Assembly: GCA_025355245.1 (NCBI GenBank)
Contig: JANXZZ010000040.1
Span: forward strand, 1 to 39,504
DNA length: 39,504 bases
Direction: 5' to 3'
Source: Pseudomonadota bacterium
GTDB taxonomy: Bacteria; Pseudomonadota; Gammaproteobacteria; Steroidobacterales; Steroidobacteraceae
Shown here: in pieces, positions 17,801-26,325 of the stretch
How positions within the stretch are numbered: position 1 is the first letter of the stretch
How the letters are laid out: each line of letters opens with the position of its first letter
Notes under the pieces: generated by a model
Told to the model about the DNA's origin: nothing
Databases searched by the model: none
Seen by the model: only the letters and a program-made list of their open reading frames with translations
Translations under genes and position numbers: made by a program

Positions 17801-20800
17801 TGTGGCTGCTCGCACCACTGCTGGCGCGCCAGATCAGCGTGCCGCAGGGCGTGGCCGTGGAGACGACGCTGACGCCAGTGGACGCGCTCGAGCTCAGGCT
17901 GATCGCCCGGCGCACGTGGCGGTTCTTCGAGACCTTCGTGACGGCAGAGGATCACTTCCTGCCGCCCGACAATTTTCAGGAGACACCGGCGCCCGTGGTC
18001 GCACGGCGCACCTCGCCGACGAACATCGGTGTCTACCTGCTGTCGGCGACGAGCGCCTACGAGTTCGGCTGGACCGGGCTGGTCGACTGGCTCGAGCGGC
18101 TCGAAGCGACGATGGGCGTGCTCGCGCGGCTCGAGCGGTTCCGCGGGCATTTCTTCAACTGGTACGACACCGGCAGCGCGCAGCCACTCTTGCCGACCTA
18201 CGTGTCGACCGTCGACAGCGGCAATCTCGCCGGCCACCTGATCGCGCTCGCCAACGCTCTCGAATCCGCGCTGACCCGGCCACTGTGGGGCGCCGAGCGC
18301 CTGACCGGCATCCGCGATGCGCTGCTGCTCGACGCTCCCGGCAGCGCGCGAGCGGCGCCCCCGGCGCAGCGCTTCGCGGACGCGATCGCGACCACCGCCG
18401 GTGCAACCCGGGACGTCCCCGGATGGCTGCGCGAGCTCGCACCGGTCGCGCGCGAGGTGGGCGTGCGCGCGGCCGTCGTTCCCGGCGATACCGACTGGGT
18501 GGCGGTCGCGGCTGCGTGCGCGCTCAGCCACGCGCGCGACATCCGTGCGCTCCTGCCGGGTACTGAGGACGCCGCACTCACGCTCGTCGGGCTCGCGCGC
18601 CAGGAGGGCCCCGGCCAATCGGCCGATGCCGCGCAGGCGCTCGTCGGGCGCCTGACGGTGCTCGCGGCGACGGCGCGGCGGCTCGCCTACGACATGGAAT
18701 TCGCGTTCCTGCTGAAGCCCGATCGCATGCTGCTGTCGATCGGCTTCATCGTCGCCGAGAGCCGTCTCGACGGGAGTGACTACGACCTGCTGGCCTCCGA
18801 GGCGCGCCTCGCGAGCTTCGTCGCCATCGCCAAGCGCGATGTGCCGGCGCGCCACTGGTTCCGGCTCGGCCGGCGCTCGGTCGCGATGGGCAGCGGCACG
18901 GCGCTCCTGTCCTGGTCGGGCTCGATGTTCGAGTACCTGATGCCCTCGCTGGTGATGGCCGCGCCGAGCGGAAGCCTGCTCGAGCGGGCGCTGCGCCTCG
19001 CAGTGCGCTGCCAGCGCGACTACGGCGCCCAGCATCGCGTGCCGTGGGGAGTGTCCGAGTCCGCGTACAACGTCCGCGATCTCGAACAGACCTACCAGTA
19101 CTCACCGTTTGGCGTGCCGGCGCTCGGGCTCAAGCGCGGGCTCGGCAACGACCTCGTGATCTCGCCGTATTCGACGGGGCTCGCCGCGATGGTGGACCCG
19201 ACGGCGGCCGCCGCCAACTTTCGCGCGCTCAGGGACGCGGGCGCGCTCGGCCACTTCGGCTACTACGAGGCGCTCGATTTCACGCCGGAGCGGCTCGCCG
19301 AGGGCGAGCGGGTCGCGGTGGTACGCGCCTACATGGCGCACCACCAGGGAATGACCATCGTCTCGATCGCGAATGCGCTACTGGGCGGCCTCATGCGCAA
19401 CCACTTCCACGGCGAGGCGAGCGCACGCGCGACCGAGCTGCTGCTCCAGGAAAAGCCGCCGCGTTCCGTCGATGACCTGCCACCCAGCATCGAGCTCGCC
19501 GCGCGCGAGGCGCGCCTGCCGGTGCTCGCCGGAACGCGCCGGCGTCGCCTGCACACCTGGTGTCCGCGCACGCCGCACGTGCAGCTGCTCAGCAACGGCC
19601 GCTACGCGGTGATGCTGAACGCCGCGGGCGCGGGCTCGAGCCGCTGGGGCGATCTCGCGGTGAGCCGCTGGAAGGAGGATCCGACGGCCGACGATGGCGG
19701 CCAGATGATCTTCCTGCGCGACTGCGCGGATGGCACCGTATGGTCCACGGGTTTCCAGCCGACCGCGGCGCGGCCGGACTCCTACCGGGTGACCTTCACC
19801 GAGGACCGCGCCGAGATCGTGCGGCGCGACGGGGATTTCCTGACGGCGATGCAGGTGCTCGTCTCTGCCGAGCACGACGCGGAGGCGCGGCGCGTCTCGA
19901 TCTCCAATCGCAGCGACCGCACGCGCGATGTCGAAGTCACGTCCTACCTCGAGGTCGTGCTTGCGACCGCCGCGGCGGACCGCTCGCACCGTGCGTTCTC
20001 GAACCTGTTCGTCGAGACCGAATACGAAGCGGGACTCGAGGCCGTGCTCGCGGGTCGCCGCGCGCGCGCGCCGGGGGAGCGCGGGGCGTGGGCGGCGCAC
20101 CTGGCGGTGGTCGAGGGCGAGACGGTCGGCGCGGGCGAGTACGAGACCGACCGCGAGCGTTTCATCGGTCGCGGCCTGTCGATCGCGCGCCCGCGCGCGC
20201 TTGAGGGCGCGACGCGACTCACCGGTTCGACCGGCACGGTCCTCGACCCCGTCTTCAGCCTGCGGCGTCGTCTCAGGATTCCGCCGGGGGGCACGGCCCG
20301 CGTAACCTTCTGGACGGCGGTTGCCGAGACGCGCGAGCAGGTGCTGCAGGTGGCGGACAAGTGCCGCGACGCAGCCGCCTTCGATCGCGCCTCGACGCTC
20401 GCGTGGACGCGCGCGCGCGTGCAGCTGCACCACCTCGGGCTCGATCCGGAGGAAGCGAGCCTGTTCCAGCGCCTCGCCGCGCACATTTTCTACTGGAACC
20501 CGGCGCTCCGGCCGGGCGGTGACACGTTGCGCCGCAACCATGCGGGCGCCTACGCATTGTGGGCGCACGGCATCTCCGGGGACCTGCCGATCGTTGCCGT
20601 GCAGATCGACGATGCCACCCACGTCGGCCTCGTTCGCGAGGTGATGCGCGCGCACGAGTACCTCGCGCTCAAGAACCTGGCCGTGGACATCGTGATCCTC
20701 AACCAGTCGATGACCTCGTACGTGCAGGACCTGCAGTCCTCGGTCGAATCGCTTGCGCGCGCGAGCCAGTTGCGGCTGCAGCAGGGCGCGCACGCCGGGA

Positions 20801-23418
20801 ACGGCGGCGTGTATGCACTGCGTGCCGAGGCGATGTCGGCGGAATCGCGCCTCGCCGTGCTGGCGGCGGCGCGGGTGGTGCTCGTGAGTCGCCGCGGGTC
20901 GCTGGTCGAGCAGCTCGACCGGCTCGAGGATCCCTCGCCGGTCGCGGAGAGACCACTTGCGCGCCGGACCGCGCGCCCGTACCCGGAGACGGAGTTCGTG
21001 GCTCCGCCGCTCGAGCTTTTCAACGGCACCGGCGGCTTCACGCCGGAGGGCCGCGAATACGTCGTCGTCCTCAGGCCCGGCATGACGACGCCGATGCCGT
21101 GGATCAACGTGATCGGCCAGCCCGAGTTCGGGTTCCAGGTCTCGGCCAGCGGCAGCGGCTTCACCTGGTCGCTCAACAGCCAGCAGAACGCGTTGACTTC
21201 GTGGTCGAACGATGCCGTGTGCGATCCCGCTTCGGAGGCGTTCTTCATCCGCGACGACGACAGCGGCGAGCTGTGGAGCCCGACCGCCGCGCCCATGCGC
21301 GATCCGGAGGGAACCTACGTCGCGCGCCACGGACAGGGGTATTCGCGCTTCGAATACGCGAGCCGTGGCATCGCTGCCGCGCTCGTGCAGTTCGTGCCGC
21401 GCGGCGGGGCCGTCAAGGTCTCGCGGCTGACGCTCACCAACAGCGGCGCGAAGGCACGCCAGCTTTCGGTTGCCGCCTACGCCGAGTGGGCGCTCGGTAC
21501 CTCGCGCGTGACGGCGGCGCCGTTCATCGTGACCGAAGTATGTCCAGAGACGGGCGCGCTGCTCGCGCGCAATCCGTGGAATTCGCAGTTCGGCTCGCGC
21601 GTCGCGTTCCTGGACATGGGCGCCGCGCAGTCGACCGGCACCTGCGATCGCCGCGAATTCCTCGGCCCCGACGGGCGCCTCGATGCGCCGGCCGCGCTTA
21701 GGTCGACGGCGACGCTGACGCTGCGCGCGGGCGCCGGGCTCGACCCCTGCGCGGCACTGCTGACCAGTCTTACGCTCGCCCCGGGTGAATCGCACGACGT
21801 CATCGTGCTGCTCGGGCAGGCGCCGAGCGCGGTCGCGGCGATCGCGGCGGTCAGGGGCGCGCGGCAACTCGACGTCGACGCCGCCCTGGCGGAGGTGACC
21901 GGCAGCTGGGACCGGCTGCTCGGCCGGATCAAGGTGACGACGCCGGATCCTTCCTTCGATATCCTGCTCAACCGCTGGCTCCTCTACCAGACGGTCTCCT
22001 GTCGCGTGTGGGCGCGCGCGGCGTTCTACCAGTCGAGCGGCGCCTACGGTTTTCGCGACCAGCTGCAGGACTGCATGGCGCTCACGACCGTCGCGCCCGA
22101 TATCACGCGCGCGCACCTGCTGCGCGCAAGCGGGCGGCAGTTCCTCGAGGGCGACGTGCAGCACTGGTGGATGGCGGACACCGGCAAGGGCATTCGCACG
22201 CGCATCAGCGACGATCGCGTCTGGCTCGCCTATTGCGTCGCGCAGTACCTGACCGCCACGGGTGACGCGGGAGTCCTCGACGAGTCGGTTCCCTACCTGG
22301 CGGGAGAGCCGATTCCGGAGGGGGCGACGGACAGCTACTTCGAGCCGGGCGTTGCGGATACGAGCGGCACGGTGTACGAGCATTGCGTCCGCGCCCTCGA
22401 GACGAGCCTTGCGGTTGGTTCCCACGGGCTGCCGCTGATGGGGACCGGCGACTGGAACGACGGCATGAACCTGGTCGGCGCGGCCGGGCGGGGCGAGAGC
22501 GTGTGGCTCGGCTGGTTCCTGTGCGCGACGCTGTCGGCCTTCGCGCCGATCGCGAGTGCACGCGGCGATGACACCCGCGCGCGGCGCTGGCTCGAGCACC
22601 GCGAGGCGCTGCGCGCGGCGCTTGAGAACGCGGGCTGGGACGGCGACTGGTATCGGCGCGGCTACTTCGACGACGGCACGCCGCTCGGTTCTGCGGCGAA
22701 CGCGGAGTGCCGGATCGACTCGATCGCGCAGTCCTGGGCAGTCCTTTCCGGCGCCGCCAATCCCGCGCGTGCCGCGCACGCAATGGCGGCGGTGAACGAG
22801 CACCTGGTGCGGCCGCGCGAGAAGCAGGTGCTCCTGTTCACCCCGCCGTTCTCGAACGCCGAGCCGAACCCGGGCTACGTGCGCGCCTACCCGGGCGGCG
22901 TGCGCGAGAACGGCGGCCAGTACACGCACGGCTCCATCTGGTCGCTGATGGCCTTCGCGGCGCTTGGCGATGGCGATCGCGCCAAGCAGCTCTTCGACTA
23001 TTTCAGTCCCATCCACCACAGCACCGATGCCGAGGCGCTCGCGCGCTACAAGCTCGAGCCGTACGCGGTCGCCGCGGACGTTTACGCCGCGCCGGCGACA
23101 CCCGGGCGCGGAGGGTGGTCGTGGTACACGGGCTCGGCGGGCTGGCTCTATCGCGCCGGCCTCGAATCCATCCTCGGGTTCCGGGTGATGGGCGACTCGC
23201 TCATCCTCAATCCGTGCATTCCGCGTCACTGGCGGCGCTTCGACATCGAATACCGTCACGGCGCGACGCTCTATCGCATCCTGGTCACGAATCCCTTCGG
23301 CGCGACCTCGGGCGTGAGCCACGTCGAACTCGACCACCTGACGATCCTGCGGCCGCCCATCCGCATTGCGCTCGTCGACGACGGCGCGGAGCACTCCGTT
23401 CGCGTGGTGATGGGCTGA
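14872..23418 (+). CDS. ndvB: cyclic beta-1,2-glucan synthase (NdvB/ChvB type)
   Basis: The 2848-residue membrane enzyme makes cyclic beta-1,2-glucan from UDP-glucose and releases it to the periplasm, where it acts in osmoprotection and surface interaction. Length fits ChvB/Cgs (about 2800-2870). In order from ATG 14872: an N-terminal region; TM helices about 416-470; a GT84 glycosyltransferase about 490-800 with DADTQLP (Asp635) and RWARGDWQLLPW (from about 784); further TM helices about 820-990; the glycoamylase-like cyclisation domain (GH189 type) about 1003-1525; two GH94 N-terminal beta-sandwich modules near 1563-1825 and 2050-2335; and the GH94 phosphorylase-like domain about 2353-2826 with TGDWNDGMN (2526-2534) bearing the catalytic acid. 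All domains look intact. GTG 14743 in frame would add 43 basic residues and is less likely. The gene is divergent from the GH144-like operon. Confidence 0.95.
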   Translation: MDSVTSREPRWRGSRGLFGLRGAVDAPWTDPEPIRAELLSIERLEQYAHTLAVEQPLSGSRRHRRGMAARIHQNTRALRRDYESISHTASTRRSFTPAAEWFVDNYHVVERQLQLIRDDLPASYYRQLPRLASGPLAGFPRITGIAWAFVAHTDSHFDAQMLTRFVEAYQRVEALDIGELWALASMLRVILIENLRRSADRIVGGRAQREAADQLADRLLGSPTRRPEPAAAVFAVFTDGKMPRTLAVQLVQRLRDCDPDVTPAVHWLEESLHAEGLTPDVIVTEELQRQSAANVTVRNIVTSLVQLSALDWADVVEELSVVDRMLAAQSDFADMDFSTRNRYRSAVEEIARYSGRRETDVARRALEAARHPLPDTQARRDPGYYLVGSGRPGLERLLGYRPSLRLAIERGIVAAGIDGYVAMVVALTAAVVVAAALVLSPVPTPQLVVLLALIVLPASESVIALLNSAFTRLIKPESLAALDLAGVVPAEFRTVVAIPILLASVMDVEEAIANLESRYLASARGELYFTLLADGADADAAVLPEDAELIAAGRRGIDVLNRRYGRASAGARFLWLHRSRRWNAAQGCWMGWERKRGKLHELNRLLRGARDTSFDLEAEEYTALPAHVRNVLVLDADTQLPHGAAEKLVAKLAHPLNRPVIDPASGRVTEGHGILQPRVTPTLPDSANPSLVQLVLSGTPGLDPYAFAVSDVYQDLCGEGSFTGKGLYDIDAFEAALAGRIAENTVLSHDLLEGIFARAGVASDVEVVEPSPDRYDVVLSREHRWARGDWQLLPWVFGTPRVGVSMLGRWKLVDNLRRTLVPPVTLGALAVGWTLPMPIAAWWTALVVAGIGLPALLPIFIVFKDRPGHLRRASERRALAHDLRLACLRWVLGLALLADRAWWMCDAIVRTLVRLTVTRRHLLDWTTAAQAQRASRLDLRSYARRMVGGIALAAVLGLFVIVTTPGSFWLALPWLVMWLLAPLLARQISVPQGVAVETTLTPVDALELRLIARRTWRFFETFVTAEDHFLPPDNFQETPAPVVARRTSPTNIGVYLLSATSAYEFGWTGLVDWLERLEATMGVLARLERFRGHFFNWYDTGSAQPLLPTYVSTVDSGNLAGHLIALANALESALTRPLWGAERLTGIRDALLLDAPGSARAAPPAQRFADAIATTAGATRDVPGWLRELAPVAREVGVRAAVVPGDTDWVAVAAACALSHARDIRALLPGTEDAALTLVGLARQEGPGQSADAAQALVGRLTVLAATARRLAYDMEFAFLLKPDRMLLSIGFIVAESRLDGSDYDLLASEARLASFVAIAKRDVPARHWFRLGRRSVAMGSGTALLSWSGSMFEYLMPSLVMAAPSGSLLERALRLAVRCQRDYGAQHRVPWGVSESAYNVRDLEQTYQYSPFGVPALGLKRGLGNDLVISPYSTGLAAMVDPTAAAANFRALRDAGALGHFGYYEALDFTPERLAEGERVAVVRAYMAHHQGMTIVSIANALLGGLMRNHFHGEASARATELLLQEKPPRSVDDLPPSIELAAREARLPVLAGTRRRRLHTWCPRTPHVQLLSNGRYAVMLNAAGAGSSRWGDLAVSRWKEDPTADDGGQMIFLRDCADGTVWSTGFQPTAARPDSYRVTFTEDRAEIVRRDGDFLTAMQVLVSAEHDAEARRVSISNRSDRTRDVEVTSYLEVVLATAAADRSHRAFSNLFVETEYEAGLEAVLAGRRARAPGERGAWAAHLAVVEGETVGAGEYETDRERFIGRGLSIARPRALEGATRLTGSTGTVLDPVFSLRRRLRIPPGGTARVTFWTAVAETREQVLQVADKCRDAAAFDRASTLAWTRARVQLHHLGLDPEEASLFQRLAAHIFYWNPALRPGGDTLRRNHAGAYALWAHGISGDLPIVAVQIDDATHVGLVREVMRAHEYLALKNLAVDIVILNQSMTSYVQDLQSSVESLARASQLRLQQGAHAGNGGVYALRAEAMSAESRLAVLAAARVVLVSRRGSLVEQLDRLEDPSPVAERPLARRTARPYPETEFVAPPLELFNGTGGFTPEGREYVVVLRPGMTTPMPWINVIGQPEFGFQVSASGSGFTWSLNSQQNALTSWSNDAVCDPASEAFFIRDDDSGELWSPTAAPMRDPEGTYVARHGQGYSRFEYASRGIAAALVQFVPRGGAVKVSRLTLTNSGAKARQLSVAAYAEWALGTSRVTAAPFIVTEVCPETGALLARNPWNSQFGSRVAFLDMGAAQSTGTCDRREFLGPDGRLDAPAALRSTATLTLRAGAGLDPCAALLTSLTLAPGESHDVIVLLGQAPSAVAAIAAVRGARQLDVDAALAEVTGSWDRLLGRIKVTTPDPSFDILLNRWLLYQTVSCRVWARAAFYQSSGAYGFRDQLQDCMALTTVAPDITRAHLLRASGRQFLEGDVQHWWMADTGKGIRTRISDDRVWLAYCVAQYLTATGDAGVLDESVPYLAGEPIPEGATDSYFEPGVADTSGTVYEHCVRALETSLAVGSHGLPLMGTGDWNDGMNLVGAAGRGESVWLGWFLCATLSAFAPIASARGDDTRARRWLEHREALRAALENAGWDGDWYRRGYFDDGTPLGSAANAECRIDSIAQSWAVLSGAANPARAAHAMAAVNEHLVRPREKQVLLFTPPFSNAEPNPGYVRAYPGGVRENGGQYTHGSIWSLMAFAALGDGDRAKQLFDYFSPIHHSTDAEALARYKLEPYAVAADVYAAPATPGRGGWSWYTGSAGWLYRAGLESILGFRVMGDSLILNPCIPRHWRRFDIEYRHGATLYRILVTNPFGATSGVSHVELDHLTILRPPIRIALVDDGAEHSVRVVMG

Positions 23419-23456
23419 GCCCTCGCTCCCGCGTCGGCCGGCGCAGACGTGGTCGG

Positions 23457-23469
23457 CGTGTAGGCGCGC
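23457..23469 (-). repeat. REP-like GTAG motif, copy C
   Basis: CGTGTAGGCGCGC lies 39 bases after the glucan synthase stop. It is the exact inverse of copies B and D over 12 bases, and an imperfectly complementary tract (CACCGACACGCG) follows it. Confidence 0.45.
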
Positions 23470-23505
23470 ACCGACACGCGTAGTGACGGCCGGCCGATGG
23501 CGAAG

Positions 23506-23551
23506 GCCGAGCGCGGGGAGCACGCTCGGCTCGACCCCTTCGCACGAAGGG
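23506..23551 (+). other. two adjacent hairpins between the synthase and the DUF2188-like gene
   Basis: Hairpin 1 pairs GCCGAGCG (23506-23513) with CGCTCGGC (23523-23530) around a 9-base loop. Hairpin 2 pairs CCCTTCG (23536-23542) with CGAAGGG (23545-23551) around a 2-base loop. Neither has a T-run. They may form the 3' end of the long synthase mRNA or structure the leader of the next gene. Confidence 0.45.
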
Positions 23552-23573
23552 CATTGAAGCGGAGGCGAGAACC

Positions 23574-23819
23574 ATGAGCGTGCCGTGCGTGAGCGTGCGA
23601 CGAAACGGGGACCGGTGGGGCGTGACGGAGAGCGGCCTCGACTGGTTCCTCGCGGAATTCACCGTGCGGGAAGACGCCATCGACTACGCCCGCTCGCTCG
23701 CCATCCTGCGTGAACAGTCGATCGTCGAGGGCGAGGATCCCGAAGGCCGGTTGAGCTTGCGGCAGATGTTCTCGACCGACGCCGGCGGCGTCGTCCGCGT
23801 GCGGTCGATAGCGTTCTGA
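23574..23819 (+). CDS. small DUF2188-like protein
   Basis: The 81-residue protein starts at ATG 23574 behind GGAGG. The pattern VSVRRNGDRWGVTESG, then FTVREDAIDYARSLA, resembles DUF2188 (a W-x-V strand followed by a helix with EAI-x-x-A-R), but the second half (GRLSLRQMFSTDAGGVVRVR) is longer than in the short family members. It has no signal peptide or membrane segment. Function is unknown. It lies 155 bases after the glucan synthase on the same strand and converges on the SPOR-like gene. Confidence 0.65.
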   Translation: MSVPCVSVRRNGDRWGVTESGLDWFLAEFTVREDAIDYARSLAILREQSIVEGEDPEGRLSLRQMFSTDAGGVVRVRSIAF

Positions 23820-23846
23820 TCGACGGCGAGGGCCTGCGAGGCTCCC

Positions 23847-23863
23847 CGGGCAGCCACTGCCCG
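23847..23863. terminator. possible bidirectional terminator hairpin
   Basis: CGGGCAG (23847-23853) and CTGCCCG (23857-23863) pair perfectly over 7 bp with loop CCA, in the 56-base gap between two convergent genes. On the plus strand it is followed by AATCGATCTTTCC, a weak T-rich tail. Confidence 0.45.
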
Positions 23864-23875
23864 AATCGATCTTTC

Positions 23876-24871
23876 CTACCAGGAGCGGATGTTGCGCGGC
23901 ACGCGCGGCGGCGGGGAACCGCCCGCGGCATCGCGCGTCGAGTGCGCCCGCGCGTTTTCGTCGACCTCGAGCTCGTTGGCGCCGAGCAGCGCCAGCAATT
24001 GCGCGCGCGAGCGCTGCACGGGCGCGGCGGCGCCCTGCACGGCCGGGGTCATCCGCGCGGCCGCGGTCGGCTGCTCGTCCATCCAGGCCGTCGCGGGCAG
24101 CAGGTGGCGCGGTGCGGCGGGCGTAGTTGCCGCGGGCGTAGTTGCCGCGGCAGCCGCGGCGGTCCTGCGCTCGAACAGCTCGAGCGCGCGCTTGTATTCA
24201 CGGTGGCTGATCGGTACGACGCCGACGCGCGGGAAGCGCACGCGCACGTATTCGGCGACCTGGCGCGCCCCGTGCACGTTCTTGAAGAAACCGAGACGCA
24301 GCGCGTGGTGCAGGCCGTCCTCGCGGGTGAGCTGCGCGCGATAGAGGTTGTAGGCCCTGAGCAGCGCGAGCTGCGGGATCGCGGCGGAGGGGACCGGCGT
24401 CGTCGACCAGTCGAGCTGCACGACGTAGCGCTGCGGCGGGGCGTCGGCAGGCGCCTGCCATGCCTCCGGCCCGGCGGCGGTGGCGAGCGCCTCGTTCGTC
24501 GCGGGCGAGCGCAGCACGTCGGCGGGCTCGATCAGGCGCGCGGTCGCGCGCCGGATCATCCGGAACGCCGTGTTCATCGTGTCATCGAGCGACCCGAGGT
24601 TCTGGCGCGGCGCACAAGAGATCCACGCGCCGGGGTAGTGCCGTCGCACCACGGCCAGTGCCTCGTGGGCGCGCGTCGCCGAATCGAAGTAGCCGACGTA
24701 GAGTCGAAAGCGCTCGCGCCCGTCCTGCACCGTGCGCGAACGAAACACGGAGAAGCCGACGAGCTCGTGGACGAACGGGACCCTGAGCACCATCGGCAGG
24801 CTCGCGGTGCAGAGCGTGATGACGTACAGATCGTCATCCCCCCGCCCCTCGCCGGCCGATCGATCGGTCAT
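23876..24871 (-). CDS. protein with two SPOR-like repeats
   Basis: The start chosen is ATG 24871, behind a GGGG-containing site, rather than a TTG 19 codons upstream; it gives 331 residues. Two related segments of about 70 residues occur. The first (about 14-88 from this start) holds LYVITLCTASLPMVLRVPF and RFRLYVGYFDSATRAHEALA. The second (about 151-221) holds RYVVQLDWSTTPVPSAAIPQ and ALRLGFFKNVHGARQVAEYV. The pattern aromatic-V-L then R-L-x-x-G-x-F-x-x-x-x-x-A is that of SPOR domains, which bind denuded glycan strands at septa. Unusually, no signal peptide or TM segment precedes them, so access to peptidoglycan is unclear and a regulatory role is possible. The C-terminal 100 residues are Ala/Pro/Thr-rich, partly from a short tandem repeat near 24119-24150. 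Confidence 0.7.
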   Translation of the reverse strand: MTDRSAGEGRGDDDLYVITLCTASLPMVLRVPFVHELVGFSVFRSRTVQDGRERFRLYVGYFDSATRAHEALAVVRRHYPGAWISCAPRQNLGSLDDTMNTAFRMIRRATARLIEPADVLRSPATNEALATAAGPEAWQAPADAPPQRYVVQLDWSTTPVPSAAIPQLALLRAYNLYRAQLTREDGLHHALRLGFFKNVHGARQVAEYVRVRFPRVGVVPISHREYKRALELFERRTAAAAAATTPAATTPAAPRHLLPATAWMDEQPTAAARMTPAVQGAAAPVQRSRAQLLALLGANELEVDENARAHSTRDAAGGSPPPRVPRNIRSW

Positions 24872-24999
24872 CGCTCTACCCCTGCTCCTCGTTGCGGGGA
24901 CTATCCATAAGAAACCGTGGGGCCTCAAGGCTTGCTGACGTCGTGATTCGGCGACAGTCCGTGCCGCTCGCGCGGCTGGAGTTTTGCACCGCCGCAGGC

Positions 25000-25146
25000 T
25001 CAGGACTTCGCGTTCGCCGCGATCCAGGCGGCGAAGGCCAGCATGAGCTTCGCGAGGAACGCGCGCGTACCCTCGTTGGCCAGCCTGCCGGTGGCATCGA
25101 GCAGCTTGTCGGCGCCGCCCAGGTAGGCCTCGGGCTGCTGCAGCGC
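25000..25146 (-). pseudogene. C-terminal fragment of an NADPH-dependent FMN reductase
   Basis: A 48-codon frame ends with TGA at 25002-25000. It reads ALQQPEAYLGGADKLLDATG, then RLANEGTRAFLAKLMLAFAA and WIAANAKS. This matches the C-terminal end of flavodoxin-fold NADPH-dependent FMN reductases, whose members end in PEAYIGGADKLFD...FAAW. The codon before it is TAG (25149-25147), and upstream sequence in this frame is unrelated antisense of the 6-phosphogluconate dehydrogenase leader. About 130 N-terminal residues, including the FMN-binding loop, are gone. There is no start codon, so it is a relic left by a rearrangement with a breakpoint near 25147. Confidence 0.75.
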
Positions 25147-25227
25147 CTACAATAAAGCAGACAATGGCCGGAGGGTCGCGCCGCGCGACCGCACCCGGTC
25201 CACAATCCCCGGAGCGAAGGAGCCTGC

Positions 25228-26298
25228 ATGCAGCTCGGAATGATCGGACTTGGGCGCATGGGCGCGAGCCTGGTGCGGCGCCTCGCGAAGGCGGGGCACA
25301 AGTGCGTCGTCTACGACGTCAACGAGCAGGCCGTACGAAGACTGTCCGGGCGCGGCATTGCGGGCAGCGCCTCGATCGAGGAACTGGTCGCGAAGCTGAA
25401 GCCGCCGCGTGCGGTCTGGGTCATGGTGCCGGCGGCCGTGACCGGCTCGACGGTGAGGAGCGTCGCCTCGCACCTTGATGCGAATGACGTGATCATCGAC
25501 GGCGGCAACAGCCACTATCACGACGACCTGCGCCGCGCCGAGACGCTGCAGCGCCGCGGCATCCACTACGTCGATTGCGGCACGAGCGGCGGCGTGTTCG
25601 GCCTCGACCGCGGTTTCTGCCTGATGATCGGCGGCGAGACGAAGGTCGTGAAGCGGCTCGAGCCGCTGTTCAGGAGCATCGCTCCCGGCGCTGGCGGCGC
25701 GACGCGCACGCCCGGCAGGAAAGGCGCGTTCGACTCCGCCGAGCAGGGCTACCTGCACTGCGGGCCGACGGGCGCGGGCCACTTCGTGAAGATGGTCCAC
25801 AACGGCATCGAGTACGGACTCATGGCCGCGTACGCCGAGGGACTCAACATTCTCAGGAACGCGAATGCCGGCAAGCGCCGTCGCGCGGTCGATGCCGAGA
25901 CGGCGCCGCTCCTGAACCCCGAGCATTACCAGTACGATCTTGACCTCACCGCAATCACCGAGGTATGGCGCCGCGGCAGCGTCGTCGGCTCGTGGCTGCT
26001 CGATCTCACGGCCGCATCGCTCTTCGAGAGTCCGCGGCTCGCGGAGTACGCCGGCCGGGTCGCGGATTCGGGTGAAGGTCGCTGGACGATTGCCGCCGCG
26101 ATCGATGAATCGGTGCCGGCGCCGGTACTGACCGCGGCGCTCTACGAGCGGTTCAGCTCGCGCGGCGGAGCGGGGTTCGCCGATCGCGTACTCTCGGCGA
26201 TGCGCGAGCAGTTCGGCGGCCACCACGAAGCAGGCAAGGGGAAAGCCGCGGCTCCGCCACGGCCGGCCGCGGCCCGGGCGCGCGGCCGCAAGCGCTGA
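25228..26298 (+). CDS. gnd: 6-phosphogluconate dehydrogenase, decarboxylating (short type)
   Basis: The 356-residue enzyme oxidatively decarboxylates 6-phosphogluconate to ribulose 5-phosphate in the cytoplasm. The start is ATG 25228 behind AAGGAG. The N-terminal NAD(P) fold has MQLGMIGLGRMGASLVRRL. The substrate-binding signature includes IIDGGNSHYHDD (about 89-100), the GTSGG loop (118-122) and the catalytic GHFVKMVHNGIEYG with Lys188, His191 and Asn192. Length is that of the short, often NAD-preferring GntZ/Gnd2 type, not the 470-residue E. coli enzyme. The C-terminal 25 residues are Ala/Arg/Lys-rich and look like an added basic tail. It stands alone, between the FMN-reductase relic and a convergent lipoprotein gene. 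Confidence 0.93.
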   Translation: MQLGMIGLGRMGASLVRRLAKAGHKCVVYDVNEQAVRRLSGRGIAGSASIEELVAKLKPPRAVWVMVPAAVTGSTVRSVASHLDANDVIIDGGNSHYHDDLRRAETLQRRGIHYVDCGTSGGVFGLDRGFCLMIGGETKVVKRLEPLFRSIAPGAGGATRTPGRKGAFDSAEQGYLHCGPTGAGHFVKMVHNGIEYGLMAAYAEGLNILRNANAGKRRRAVDAETAPLLNPEHYQYDLDLTAITEVWRRGSVVGSWLLDLTAASLFESPRLAEYAGRVADSGEGRWTIAAAIDESVPAPVLTAALYERFSSRGGAGFADRVLSAMREQFGGHHEAGKGKAAAPPRPAAARARGRKR

Positions 26299-26306
26299 GC
26301 ATCCGC

Positions 26307-26325
26307 TCGTCGGACGGGCCGACGA
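26307..26325. terminator. possible bidirectional terminator hairpin
   Basis: TCGTCGG (26307-26313) and CCGACGA (26319-26325) pair over 7 bp with loop ACGGG, in the 27-base gap between the convergent 6-phosphogluconate dehydrogenase and small-lipoprotein genes. It abuts the lipoprotein stop. No strong T-run follows on either side. Confidence 0.45.

Noticed and set aside
19378-23523. A 1381-codon open frame antisense to the glucan synthase, and other long antisense frames (for example 4158-6242, 16741-19035, 37781-39367)
   Set aside because: They are shadows of GC-rich coding strands. Their translations are Arg/Ala/His-rich with no domain, signal or ribosome site, while the opposite strand encodes clear proteins.
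24876-25301. A 141-codon minus-strand frame covering the FMN-reductase relic
   Set aside because: It is in a different frame from the recognisable reductase sequence and translates to Arg/Ser/Pro-rich text with no similarity.
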